Shown here in pieces: positions 26,185 to 36,547 of a stretch of 64,000 bases of DNA (position 1 is its first letter; each line of letters starts with the position of its first letter). The DNA comes from Anaerococcus vaginalis. Its GTDB lineage: Bacteria; Bacillota; Clostridia; Tissierellales; Peptoniphilaceae. The translations under genes were made by a program, and so were the position numbers. Below the pieces are notes generated by a model. It searched no databases, was not told the DNA's origin, and was given only the letters and a program-made list of their open reading frames with translations. The stretch covers positions 23,803 to 87,802 of the forward strand of contig JAGZMY010000008.1 in the NCBI GenBank assembly GCA_018363915.1, given 5' to 3'.

Positions 26185-26871
26185 ATGATCACATACATAT
26201 TAGATTTAAAAAATTACAAATTTAATTTTAATCATTATTTATTGAATAACATTTCACAACAAAGAAAAGATAATCTCTTAAAATATAAAAATGATATAGA
26301 TAAAAACTTATCTTTATACTCTGAATTATTAGTAAAGATGTCTATTGCATCTCTATGCAATATTGATATTTCTAAAATAATCTTAAGTAAAACTACTACT
26401 GGAAAACCTATTTGTAAATATCCAAAAAATATTTACTTCAATTTCTCGCACACAAGATCTTCTATACTACTATCAATTTCAAAAAGCAAGTATTTAGGTG
26501 TAGATATAGAAAAAATAAAAAATGCTCCTTTTGATATAGTGAAAAGCGTTTTTAATCACAAAGAAATTAATTTCTTACACCGTTATCATAAATATAGTAA
26601 AAATTATAATTTTTTTTACATATGGACTAGAAAAGAAGCATATTTAAAAAGTATAGGAATTGGATTAGTAGAAAACTTGAATAATATAAATATATTAGAC
26701 AAAAAATACAATAATAACTTCCATACATTTACATATAATAATTATATATGCTCAATTTATTCAAAAAATATTAATGTAAAAAATAATAAAATAATTATAA
26801 TAACAAAAAAAGAAGTTGATGATTTTTATAAAAATCATCAACTTCCCGATAATGCACTAATTAACTTGTGA
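26185..26871 (+). CDS. Sfp-type 4'-phosphopantetheinyl transferase
   Basis: Transfers phosphopantetheine from CoA to the serine of carrier proteins, activating the NRPS encoded convergently. The 228-residue length is standard. Motifs: KPICKYPKNIYFNFSHT (substrate site, His), GVDIEKIKNA (Mg-binding Asp and Glu) and FFYIWTRKEAYLKSIGIGL (Trp-x-x-Lys-Glu-x-x-x-Lys). GGAGAG precedes the ATG. It is the only plus-strand gene in this region. Its last 20 codons contain a 34-base perfect palindrome that works as terminator for the opposite-strand NRPS operon. Essential partner of the two carrier domains of the synthetase. Confidence 0.9.
   Translation: MITYILDLKNYKFNFNHYLLNNISQQRKDNLLKYKNDIDKNLSLYSELLVKMSIASLCNIDISKIILSKTTTGKPICKYPKNIYFNFSHTRSSILLSISKSKYLGVDIEKIKNAPFDIVKSVFNHKEINFLHRYHKYSKNYNFFYIWTRKEAYLKSIGIGLVENLNNINILDKKYNNNFHTFTYNNYICSIYSKNINVKNNKIIIITKKEVDDFYKNHQLPDNALINL
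26804..26845 (-). terminator. Strong terminator of the NRPS operon inside the PPTase gene
   Basis: A perfect 34-base palindrome (26812-26845) with arms starting GAAGTTGATGATTTTTA is followed on the minus strand by seven to eight T. The minus-strand thioesterase stop lies about 90 bases before it. The palindrome is translated as part of the C-terminus of the plus-strand transferase (EVDDFYKNHQL). Confidence 0.8.
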
Positions 26872-26935
26872 TAAATAAATTAACAGCATGAAAATATAAG
26901 GCAATTTATATCTTTTTAATTAAAATTTCAAAAAG

Positions 26936-27613
26936 TCACTTTGTTAAAATGCTATTAATTTCATTAGAGTTTTTCAATAAATCATTTATAAAAAAATGTC
27001 CTCCAGAAATCTTTTTAAATTCTATTTTTTTACAAAGTTCTTTCCATAAATAAACCTTTTCTTCACTTATACTTTCATCTTTATCTCCATATAGAATTTC
27101 TACCTTAGTAGTAATTTTTTTTAATGGCTCCCCTGTATATTCGTTAACAAGATTATAATCATTTCTTATTATTTTTAGAAAAAGTTCTGTCAATTCTTTA
27201 TTTTCAAAAACTTCCGGATTGGTTCCCCCATACGCAATTAAAAATTTTATAAAATTTTCATCATCTAGATTTATAATCTTATATAACTTGTTTTTATTTT
27301 TATAAGTAGGAGGAACTTGAGCAGAAATTATAACTTTTTTTGGCTTTCTTATTTCTTTATTTTCAATTTGTTTAATTAATTCATAAGCTATATACCCTCC
27401 CATACTGTGACCCCAAATTATATATTCATTATTAAATGTAACTTTATCTAAAATATCTTCTACGATTTTTTTGATAGTGTCAAAATTATTTTCTCTTATT
27501 CTCCTTCCTCTTCCTGGTAATTCATAATCTATTAGATTAAAATCTGTATGCTTTTTTATATTAAAAAATATACTCTTAGAACCTCCTGCATAAGGCAAGC
27601 ATAAAATATCCAT
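26936..27613 (-). CDS. Type II thioesterase
   Basis: Removes wrongly loaded or stalled acyl groups from NRPS carrier domains. The 225-residue protein is an alpha/beta hydrolase of the usual length: CLPYAGGSKSIFF (oxyanion region), GRGRR, GHSMGGYIAYEL with nucleophile Ser, LYGDKDESI with the acid, and SGGHFFIND with the catalytic His. All three triad residues are visible. It begins two bases after the NRPS stop, so translation is coupled. It is the last gene before the terminator. An editing enzyme is useful to a synthetase that ends in a reductase and has no type I thioesterase. Confidence 0.9.
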   Translation of the reverse strand: MDILCLPYAGGSKSIFFNIKKHTDFNLIDYELPGRGRRIRENNFDTIKKIVEDILDKVTFNNEYIIWGHSMGGYIAYELIKQIENKEIRKPKKVIISAQVPPTYKNKNKLYKIINLDDENFIKFLIAYGGTNPEVFENKELTELFLKIIRNDYNLVNEYTGEPLKKITTKVEILYGDKDESISEEKVYLWKELCKKIEFKKISGGHFFINDLLKNSNEINSILTK

Positions 27614-27615
27614 TC

Positions 27616-30600
27616 TTATTCCTCCATTTTCAACATGTTACTTAAATTAAGTATATATAAATTTACTAAATTATAATTAATTTTTTTAAATTCCATTTTC
27701 CCTAATTCTTTTTTTGTCAATTCATTACTAATTTTAATATCCGATTTCCCTATTGTCCCATTTGAAAAAAGCGGCAATAAAGGCTTTAAAGGACATCTTT
27801 CTAATTTAAATAAATTTTCCAACCATTCATCATAAGTAACCTCATTTAAATTTGAATTATCTTCTTTTATTGCATCAAGAATGTGCTTTATTTTAATGCT
27901 GTTATCATTTAATAAATGGTATACTATATTTTTTGAATTCTCTGAAAGTGTAACTATCATTGACGATGTTATATCAACAGGATTGGCTTCAATTTCTCCA
28001 CTAAATATACTTGGGTATTCTTTGGTTGAAATTATAGTTTTTATTAAAATACTTAATAAATCATTTTCTGGCATAATTCCTGTTTTTGAACTACCAGTTA
28101 ATCTCCCTAGTCTATATATATGGATTCCCTCCCTATACTTAGAAACGTCAAAAAGAATTTTCTCTGCTAACCATTTAGTCTTATCATAACTAATGCTCAT
28201 CTTTTTATATTCTGCAAGCGGTGTATTTTCATTAATAATTATATTATCAGATGAACTTAATACAGATATTGTTGATATTTGATGAATTTCTTTTAAATAT
28301 ATATTTTCTGAAAACTCGATTATATTTTTTACCCCATCAACATTTGTACTACTTGCATCATCAAATGAACTCATAAAATTCACATTTGCTGCTGAGTTAA
28401 ATATTTTACTTATACTATTTGACAAAAAATTATATTCATCCTCTTTTAATCCAAATTTTTCTTTAGAAATATCTCCATTATATACATATATATTTTCTGA
28501 GAATTCATTACAATCTATATGGTATTTTGAGATAACATTATTTAATCTTTTATATGCTTCCTCTTTATTTTTAGCTCGTATAATTGTATGCACATTATAT
28601 CCTCGAATTAAAAGTTCCTCTAGAAGATGAGATCCTAAAAATCCAGTTACACCTGTTAATAAAATATTTTTACTTTTTTTAAAATATTTGGCACTTCCTT
28701 TTTTCTTTTGATATGATTGTCTATCAACATTAACAATATTACTTGATTTTTTCCCTAAGAAAATATCAAATTTAGGGAATTCAAAAAAATCATCGATAGA
28801 AATATCAATATTTGTTTCATTTTTCACTCTATATAATAGTCTTGCTAAACTTAAAGAATCTCCACCTTGTTCGAAAAAGTCATCGTTATAGTTAGCATTA
28901 TCACCTAAAATACTTTTCCATATATTTTTAATAATTTCAAACGTTCCTTCTCTTACAGACCCATTATTTTCTTTAAAATTCGCATTTTCATATCCATTTA
29001 ATAATTTATTTTTTTCTTTTTTTATTCCTATCTTTAAATTTTCATACTCAACATCAGAATTATTTAAAATTTTATATATATTATTATTTATGATTGATTC
29101 AAGATTTTCAAAAATATTCTCATTTACTTTATACTCATCAAAAGCAATTTTAAACTCAATCTTTTCTCCAGCTGATGTACTTATAACTAAAGGATAGTTA
29201 GTTTTCTCTTCACCAAATACTTTTTCAATATTTAAAGAATAATCTAACTCTTTAACTGGATAATTTTCATGGACGTATAGTAAATTAAAGAGTGGTCTTT
29301 TTTTATTTAATTCACTCCCTTTAATAATATCTGATAATGAAATATGACTATTTGATTGTATTTCTCCTTGTATTTTCATTATTTTTTCTAGCATCTCTTT
29401 ATAGTTTTTGCTAATTTTAAAATTAAATCTTGCTGGTATAGTATTTATAAGTAAACCTATTGTATTTAACATCATTTCATCCCTTAAAGAGACTGTCATC
29501 CCAAATAAAATATCATTTAATCCAGTGTATTCTCTAACTAATAATGCCACAACTAGTTGTAAAAATGAAGATACTGTTATATGGTTTTGTCTACAATAAC
29601 TATACACTTGCTTGGATTTATCCATATCAATTTTTATAAAAATATTTTTTATATTAGTTTCAGTACTATTTACAGTTGGGATAAGACTAGTACTATAAAA
29701 ATCACTCAGATATTCTCTCCAAAATTCTATACTTTCTTTTTTATTTTTTAATTTTAACAACTCAATAGAAGCTAAAAAACTATCAAATTTTATATCATCT
29801 AGCTTATATTGATTACCTTGTAAAATTAAATCATATAACTTCATTACTTTATCAACAACTAATCCAACACTCCATCCATCTAATAAAACATGATGAAATT
29901 GCCATACAAATATAAATTTTCCATGTTCTAGTTGTATCAAATAAAATCTCATTAAAGGTGCTTTCTCAATATCAATAACGCTGTTTGAGATATCCTTCAT
30001 AAAATAGTTTAATTTCTCATTTCTTATTTCATGATTTTCTTTTGACCAATCAATATACTCTAATTTTATTTGATTATATTGAGCAGAAATAAATCCTCTA
30101 ATATTTCCATCAGATAATCGTCTATAATAACTTTTTAATATATCGTTCTCATTAACAATAATTTCCCACGATTTAGTGAAATTATCTATATCTAAATCCC
30201 CATTAAATATACAAGCCCATTGAGATAGATAATCTGTTTGTTTTGGACGAAGTAATAATCCTTCCTGTAATCCAGTAACATCAAATACTTCTTTATAGTT
30301 TAAACTAGATAATTCTGATATTATATTTTCAGAAATATTTGTATACTTAAAATCACTATTAGTTACAATATTATCTATATTTAAAGTTTCTAAAAGATTG
30401 CTAGTAAATATATTCTCCATATTTAAACAAAATTCATCTCTTATATAATTGTCTATACTATCTATATCTATATATAAATAATCATTTAAAATATAAGATG
30501 TTATTTGAGTAATAGGTAACTTACCCCTATTCACTTTATTGATATCATCAAAATCTGGCTCAGATATATCAAAAAGTGAATTTTTTTCACTTTTATCAAT

Positions 30601-32885
30601 ATTACCTAAGAAATTAAACAATAATGGTATTTTATTAGTTAATAATTTACTGTTTTCAATAAATTGACTATCAAATCCTTTATTAGGTACATTCCTTAAT
30701 TTTGATTTAATTTCTTTTAAATTATCCTCTATTTTTGATAATATATCAAATTTAATTGGATAAATACAAGTAAACCATCCAACAGTTCTACTTAAATCAA
30801 TCTTCTCATTGATTTCATGTCTACCATGTCCTTCCATATTAATCCATAAATCTTTGTAATTAAAAGATTTTTTGAATGTTAATACTAATGCTAATATAAT
30901 AATTTCTTCAATACTGCTATTATATTTTTTAGCTAAATCGAGAATTTTACCTTTAGGTATTTTAATTTCTTTAAAAAATAAATTATTATTCTTATTTGAA
31001 ACAAATTCTGCCTGTATACCTTCATCTATAATTTTTTCCCAATAACTTCTAATATTATCGTCCATTATATTTTGATAATTAGATATGCTTTTTGCCCACT
31101 TATTATAAGTTGTTGTTTTTAAGTTAGAGTTTATTTCATTATCTTTTTCATAATATAATCTTTCTAAATCTTCTAATAAAATTTTCCAAGATACATTATC
31201 AATTATTAGATGATGTATAATCCAAGTTAATTCTATATTGTCCTTACCTTTTTTTATAATAATCTGACTTAGTAAATTTTCATCTATCGATATACATTTA
31301 TGGTAATTCCCTTGATTTACTTCATTTGCATTTGAATCTGTATTATCAATAATTTTTATTAAATTTTTAAGATCTATGGTTTTATTTATATATTGAACCC
31401 ATTTATTATTTTCTTTTTTAAAGTTGGCTCTTAAAATATCGTGATTGCTATAAATTGTTTCAAATACATTTTTCAATTTCTCAATATTTATATTTTTATC
31501 AAATATTAATTTAACTGACTGATTCCAATAATTATAATCTTTAAAGTTTTTTTCAAAAAACCATTGTTGTATTGGTGTCAATTCACAATTTCCATCTTGT
31601 ATACAGCTATCCTCAATAATATTCATATCTAATATAGCATGATCACTTAACTCTCTAATTGTCTGATTTATGAATATATCTTTTGTTTTAAAATATAACC
31701 CCTGAATTCTAGCTTTAGAAACAACCTGTATAGAAAGGATAGAATCCCCTCCAGATTCAAAGAAATTATCATCAATTCCAAGATTAGGAGAATTCAATAG
31801 TTCTCTCCATATATTTAAAAGTATAGTATCTTTTGCTCCTCTAGAATCGTCTTTAACTATAGCTTTATTTTGTTCTATATCAACAAGTTTTTTTACATCA
31901 ACTTTACCATTATTTGTTAATGGAAATTTATCTATTTTAAATATTTTAGAAGGCAACATATAATCCGGTAAAATATTCTTTAATTTATTATTTAAATCTG
32001 TTTCATCTAATTCTCCAATATAAAAAAGTACAATATATTTATTAACATTACCATTAACAAACGTAAATGCATCATATACGCCATTAATTTTTAGAACATT
32101 GACATTTATTTCATCAAGTTCTATTCTAAATCCTCTGATCTTTACTTGATTATCTTTTCTACCTTTAAATACTATGTTACCATCTTCTAAAAAGTTTACT
32201 ATATCTCCTGTCCTATATAAAATGTCTTTTTCGTCTCTAAAAGGATTTTGGACGAATTTTTCAGATGATAGTAGACTATTATTTATATATCCAACAGCAA
32301 CTCCATTTCCACCAATATACAATTCTCCAGGCATTCCAATTGGCAATAATTGTTGTTTAGATCCTAAAACATATAGTCTTGTATTATTTATAGGCTTACC
32401 TATAGGTATATTCTTAATATTTTTATCTTTTATTTTGTAAAATGATGCACAAACTGTTCCTTCTGTAGGTCCATAAGCATTAATAATTGATTATTATCAG
32501 ATATTTCTGTACTAAGTTCTTCAAAATTCATTGTGTTGTTAAATATATTGTTTTCAAAATTTTTATTAACAATACATGCTTTTAAATTTGAATTTTCTAC
32601 GATAAATTCAATTCTTTCTCTAGGTGCTTTTGTGTCAATAGGAACATAACAAGCACCTAGTTTTAAAACTGAAAGTATTGATACGATTACCCACTCATTT
32701 TTTTCCATGTATATTCCTACATTGTCATTTTGATTTATTCCTTTTTTAAATAATGAATTAGAAACCCTATTTACTATTTTTTCTATTTCTTTGTATGAAT
32801 ATTTTCGACCATCACATTCCAAAAAAACATTATTAGAATATTTTTTACAACTATCTAAAAATATTTGATATAAATTATTTTTCAT
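27616..32885 (-). pseudogene. Nonribosomal peptide synthetase, A(broken)-PCP-E-C-PCP-reductase, frameshifted
   Basis: The ATG behind AAGGAGG at 32885 starts an adenylation domain that keeps the A2 motif LKLGACYVPID and stops at 32430. About 60 bases before that stop, in another frame, the sequence resumes at the A5 motif NAYGPTEGT and runs on for 1,576 codons as A6-A10 (GELYIGGNG, YRTGD, GRKDNQVKIRG, NGKVD). About 170 residues with A3 and A4 (ATP loop, most of the pocket) are missing. Then come PCP (ESGGDSIL), an epimerase (HHLIIDNVSW, EGHGRHE, VGWFTCIYP, FNFLGN), a condensation domain (HHVLLDGWS), a second PCP (EQGGDSLSL) directly after the C-A linker with no A domain between, and a thioester reductase (LLTGVTGFLGSHLL, YDKTKW). 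Intact it would make a dipeptide aldehyde with a D-residue. In this state neither module can load its own amino acid. Confidence 0.88.
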
Positions 32886-32925
32886 TTTATCCTCCTTAGT
32901 CTCATAAAAACTTACCACACCAAAC

Positions 32926-32938
32926 TGACAAATTGTCA
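32926..32938. promoter_or_regulatory. Palindromic operator TGACA-N3-TGTCA before NRPS
   Basis: TGACAAATTGTCA, 41 bases upstream of the NRPS ATG, matches the sites before tetR and the exporter. On the minus strand it contains TTGACA that could be a -35, though no clear -10 follows at 17 bases. Confidence 0.7.
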
Positions 32939-32939
32939 A

Positions 32940-33234
32940 TGAATTGTAAAAAAAATAAGAAATAATTTCTACTATAAAATTTTTATTTACATATTTGATT
33001 ATATCTTACTCTAAAAAAATGTTAAATGTCAATACCAAAGTATATTAATTTATAATAAAAGTATGGTAATCAATATTAACTAGATCAGTAAATACATATA
33101 AACTTACAAAATTTAATTCATATAATAATTTTAATCCTAAATTATTTTGTCCGATTCAACTTGTTTGGTAATCCATTTACCCTATTACATTTCAAAATAT
33201 TTTATTTAAAATATTAATAAAGGATAATAATCAA
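32940..33234. other. AT-rich spacer between NRPS and integrase; possible element end
   Basis: No gene. A hairpin (AATAAAGGATAAT / ATTATCCTTTATT, 33216-33246) overlaps the integrase stop and may end its transcript. Because a tyrosine integrase lies at the edge of the conjugative genes, an attachment site may be here, but I could not pick its core. Confidence 0.4.
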
Positions 33235-34164
33235 TTATCCTTTATTAATATTAATTTTGGAAAGCGGATTTTTATATTTCATAATTTCATTTTTCTTATT
33301 TGATGTTACATGTGTATATATTTGTGTAGTAACTATATTCGCATGTCCAAGTAACATTTGTATGTATCTTGTATCTACATCCTGATCTAATAGCATTGTT
33401 GCAAATGTATGTCTAAACATATGCGGAGTTATACTTGAGTTTATATTTGTCAATTTACAATATTTTTTAATCATATTTCTTACAGACTGGCTAGATAATC
33501 TATTTTTTCTCTTATTGATGAAGAAATATTCTGTTTGCTTTAGTTCTTCGTCAAATATACTAGAATATAATTTAAGTGATTCCAGTAAACTTGGATAACA
33601 TATAGGTATTATTCTTTCTTTTGCACCTTTCCCATATATTTTTAAAATATTTCTTGAATATACTATATTTTCTTTTTTTAGTGTACATAGCTCGCTTATT
33701 CTCATACCTGTCCCTATTAATAGCTCCAGTACTGCAATATCCCTTATCAACTCTTTATATCTATATGAAGTCTTATCACATTTTTCTATCTCTTCATATA
33801 CATATTCGAATAATTTAGAAAGTTCATTTATGGGGATTACTTTAGGTAAAATAAAAGGTTCTTTTATTCTAAGTTTTATTTTATAAAATGGGTTTAACTC
33901 TATAATATCTTCATAATTTAGATAAGAGAAAAAAGCTTTTAAAGACGCTATTTTTCTTTTTATTGTCTTAATAGCATACCCCTTATATTTTAGTTCATAA
34001 ATATATTCATTTACACTTTCTTTCGTAAAAAAATCATCTTTATCAAACATAAATTTTCTAAACTGTTCTAGGTCTATACAATACGCCTTCAATGTTTTTT
34101 TATCTAAATTATTTTGTAATTCACATTTCAATAAATACTGTAATATTAATTCTCTTAAATCCAT
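33235..34164 (-). CDS. Tyrosine recombinase/integrase, XerC/D type
   Basis: The 309-residue protein catalyses strand exchange at specific sites. Residues about 5-90 form the SAM-like core-binding domain (YLLKCELQNNLDKKTLKAY). The catalytic domain runs from about 110 with TGMRISELCTL (first Arg), HMFRHTFATMLL (His-x-x-Arg), LLGHANIVTTQIYTHV (His and nucleophile Tyr). All key residues are present. It sits at the left border of the conjugative genes and faces away from them, consistent with the integrase of the element, although it also resembles stand-alone integrases of genomic islands. Confidence 0.88.
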   Translation of the reverse strand: MDLRELILQYLLKCELQNNLDKKTLKAYCIDLEQFRKFMFDKDDFFTKESVNEYIYELKYKGYAIKTIKRKIASLKAFFSYLNYEDIIELNPFYKIKLRIKEPFILPKVIPINELSKLFEYVYEEIEKCDKTSYRYKELIRDIAVLELLIGTGMRISELCTLKKENIVYSRNILKIYGKGAKERIIPICYPSLLESLKLYSSIFDEELKQTEYFFINKRKNRLSSQSVRNMIKKYCKLTNINSSITPHMFRHTFATMLLDQDVDTRYIQMLLGHANIVTTQIYTHVTSNKKNEIMKYKNPLSKININKG

Positions 34165-34280
34165 AATTGTTGCCCTTTCTATTATATATTTTATCTATAA
34201 TTTTATCATAGATGATTAGGTTCATTTTTAAGAACTATGCTTAAAGCTGTTCTTATACTATTAGTATATGAGCAAGCACA

Positions 34281-34372
34281 GTAAGTGCATATGCACTTAC
34301 TAAAAATGAAATAAGAATACTACGATTATATCACTTATTTTTTCCATTTTACTTGTTGGGGAATATCCCCAA
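34281..34372. other. Candidate oriT
   Basis: A perfect palindrome GTAAGTGCATATGCACTTAC (34281-34300) followed 55 bases later by the stem TTGGGGA-ATA-TCCCCAA and AACCCC. These lie upstream of, and in the same direction as, the relaxosome gene and relaxase. Palindrome plus stem next to mob genes is characteristic of transfer origins; the nick site cannot be named from sequence. Confidence 0.4.
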
Positions 34373-34433
34373 ACCCCTAAATTTATAATAATTAAATTCA
34401 GCAACAAACGCTTATAATAGCCCCAACGTAAAC

Positions 34434-34570
34434 TTGAATATTACCTCAAAAAGTGATACAATATGAATAATAAAAATTTAAATCAGGAGATTTCCAAACG
34501 AAATATATAGAATAAATTAAACCTGTAAGTCAAGTTATCCTACTTGAATTTACAGGTTTTTCTTTTTTAT
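34434..34570 (+). ncRNA. Putative small RNA or attenuated leader upstream of mobC
   Basis: TTGAAT (34434-34439), 17 bases and TACAAT (34457-34462) form a good promoter. About 50 bases after the expected start, a long stem with arms AAACCTGTAAGTCAAGT and ACTTGAATTTACAGGTTT ends in TTCTTTTTT (34519-34570). The transcript would be about 100 bases. It could be a stand-alone RNA or an attenuator for the mob genes 150 bases further on. Confidence 0.5.
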
Positions 34571-34718
34571 TTCGATTAATAAATTTATTAGGAAGAGGAA
34601 CTTCAAGGAAGTTTACTACGAGCTCTATCTATATAATTATTATCCCGTAAGAAAGAGGGATTGAAAATAAAATGTAGTATTTTATTACTACAACTATAAT
34701 ATACGAGGAGGTTAAATT

Positions 34719-35087
34719 ATGACAAGTAGATTTAGGAATAACGGAATCTATTTAATGTTATCTGATGAGGAGTTAGAATTGCTAAATGAAAAATATAAAG
34801 CATCTAAGTGTAAAACTCTTAGACAATTTATTATGAAATGTATTTTAGAAAAAGATATTTATGTATTAGATATGGATGTCTTTCGTGAAATGTCAACAAA
34901 TATAAGTCGTACTTCAAATAATATAAATCAAATTGCTAAAAGGCTAAATACTACATCAATTATATATAAAGATGATGTAGAAGATTTAAAAAGCTTATTA
35001 GAAAATCAAGCGAAAGATATTTTCTCTATGCGTAAAAAAATATACTCTCTTACTAATTCTAATAGCATAAATACTGAGAAAAAATAA
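34719..35087 (+). CDS. MobC-like relaxosome protein
   Basis: The 122-residue protein fits plasmid/ICE mobilisation accessory proteins: an N-terminal basic strand (SRFRNNGIYLMLSDEEL) as in ribbon-helix-helix DNA binders, TLRQFIMKCIL, then the MobC signature region NISRTSNNINQIAKRLN and a helical tail. Such proteins bind oriT and load the relaxase. GAGGAGG precedes the ATG. Its stop codon overlaps the relaxase start (TAATG), so the two are translated together. Confidence 0.85.
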   Translation: MTSRFRNNGIYLMLSDEELELLNEKYKASKCKTLRQFIMKCILEKDIYVLDMDVFREMSTNISRTSNNINQIAKRLNTTSIIYKDDVEDLKSLLENQAKDIFSMRKKIYSLTNSNSINTEKK

Positions 35088-36457
35088 TGGCAATTACTAA
35101 AATTCATCCTATAAAATCCACTTTAAAAATAGCACTTGATTATATTATGAATAGTGATAAAACAGATGGAAAAATTCTAATTTCCTCCCTAAACTGTAAC
35201 CCTATAACTGCTCATTTAGAATTTGAACAAACAAAAAGAGAATGTAATTCTAAAGCAAAAGTTTTGGCAAGACATTTAATTCAATCTTTTTTCCCTGGAG
35301 AAACTACTGCTGAAGAGGCTCATCAAATAGGTATAGAACTATGCGATAAAATCTTAAAAGGAAAGTATGAATATGTTCTTACTACCCATATAGATAAGGG
35401 ACATATTCACAACCATATACTATTTAATAATGTTTCTTTTGAAACTGGTAAAGCATATCAAAGTAACAAAAAAACTTACCACCAAATTAGAAATCATAGT
35501 GATGATTTATGTAGAAAGTATCAGCTATCAGTTATAGATGAAGATTATGTAAAATTTAAGGAAAAGTATAAAACCAATGGAAAATCCTACAAAGAATATA
35601 TTGAATTTAAGAAAGGAAAATCTTGGAAACATAAACTTCAAATTTCTATCGATCATGCTATTAATAAAGCAAATAGCTATGAGAATTTCTTAATGCTTAT
35701 GGAAGAATATGGATATGAAATTAAAATCGGAAAATATCTTTCTTTCAGACATAAAACCCAAGGAGAAAAAGGGCGATTCATTCGTGCGAGAGAAACTACT
35801 CTTGGAAAAGATTATACAAAAGAGAAAATAAAAGAAAGAATTGAAAATAAGGTGAATGAAAATTACAAAAATAGTGAAGTATATTCTGCTAAAAAATCTT
35901 ATAAGAAAATTGATAATATAGTAGACATAGAAAGTAATGAAAAGGTTAAATCTTCTAAAGGTTATGAAATATGGGCAAGAAAACATAATATGAATACTAT
36001 GGCGAATACCTTAAATCAGCTTAGAAAATACGGTCTATCATCTAGTATGGATTTGGAAACTAAACTCCAAGAAAAGGCTGTTAATAGGCAAGAAATCCTA
36101 AATAAGATTAAAGATGTTGAAAAAGTTATGAGCGAAATTTACGCAGCTATTGAAGACATTAATACTATAAAAATAAATAAGGTTATCTATAAAACCTATA
36201 AAGAAAATCCAAATGATAAAGATTTTTATAGTGAATATAAGCCTCAAATTATCGCATATGAAAAAGCAATAAATGCTTTAGAAAAGTGTCAATATAAAAA
36301 TCCAAGTATAAAAGAGTTGTCAAAATTATATGATGAATACAAGAATAAAAAAGATATTCTTATGGATGACTACGCCAACGAGAATATCTTGATAAATAAA
36401 TTGACTCAATTAAGAAAAAATACTGATAAATATCTTGACAATGAATTATATAAGTAA
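35087..36457 (+). CDS. Relaxase, MOBP (MobA/VirD2) family
   Basis: Nicks the element at oriT and stays covalently bound to lead the strand into the recipient. The 456-residue protein begins MAITKIHPIKSTLKIALDYI, with the candidate nucleophile Tyr in LDYI, then VLARHLIQSFFPGE and the metal-binding histidine cluster THIDKGHIHNHILFNNVSF (about residues 104-122), all family hallmarks of the Tn1549-type relaxases. The C-terminal half is basic and helical. The histidine triad is intact. Cotranscribed with mobC. Oriented opposite to the other conjugation genes to the right. Confidence 0.9.
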   Translation: MAITKIHPIKSTLKIALDYIMNSDKTDGKILISSLNCNPITAHLEFEQTKRECNSKAKVLARHLIQSFFPGETTAEEAHQIGIELCDKILKGKYEYVLTTHIDKGHIHNHILFNNVSFETGKAYQSNKKTYHQIRNHSDDLCRKYQLSVIDEDYVKFKEKYKTNGKSYKEYIEFKKGKSWKHKLQISIDHAINKANSYENFLMLMEEYGYEIKIGKYLSFRHKTQGEKGRFIRARETTLGKDYTKEKIKERIENKVNENYKNSEVYSAKKSYKKIDNIVDIESNEKVKSSKGYEIWARKHNMNTMANTLNQLRKYGLSSSMDLETKLQEKAVNRQEILNKIKDVEKVMSEIYAAIEDINTIKINKVIYKTYKENPNDKDFYSEYKPQIIAYEKAINALEKCQYKNPSIKELSKLYDEYKNKKDILMDDYANENILINKLTQLRKNTDKYLDNELYK

Positions 36458-36547
36458 TTGGATCTATAAAAAAATGATAGGATAGTGTGGAAACTTTTCC
36501 ACAGCCCCTTTCAAATATGAGCTCTCATTTTGCCTTTGCCAATAAAA

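Larger units (their letters stand above)
34165..34718. other. Regulatory and probable oriT region between integrase and mob genes
   Basis: No full gene. It holds a perfect 20-base palindrome (34281-34300), a GC-rich stem next to CCCC tracts (34356-34372), a promoter-terminator unit (34434-34570) and an inverted repeat TGTAGTA/TACTACA (34673-34692) just before mobC. The arrangement upstream of MobC and relaxase genes is where the origin of transfer is expected. Confidence 0.6.

Noticed and set aside
32430..32885. Separate small AMP-ligase gene upstream of the NRPS
   Set aside because: It ends in a frame whose continuation in the next frame is the A5 motif, so it is the broken N-terminus of the NRPS adenylation domain.
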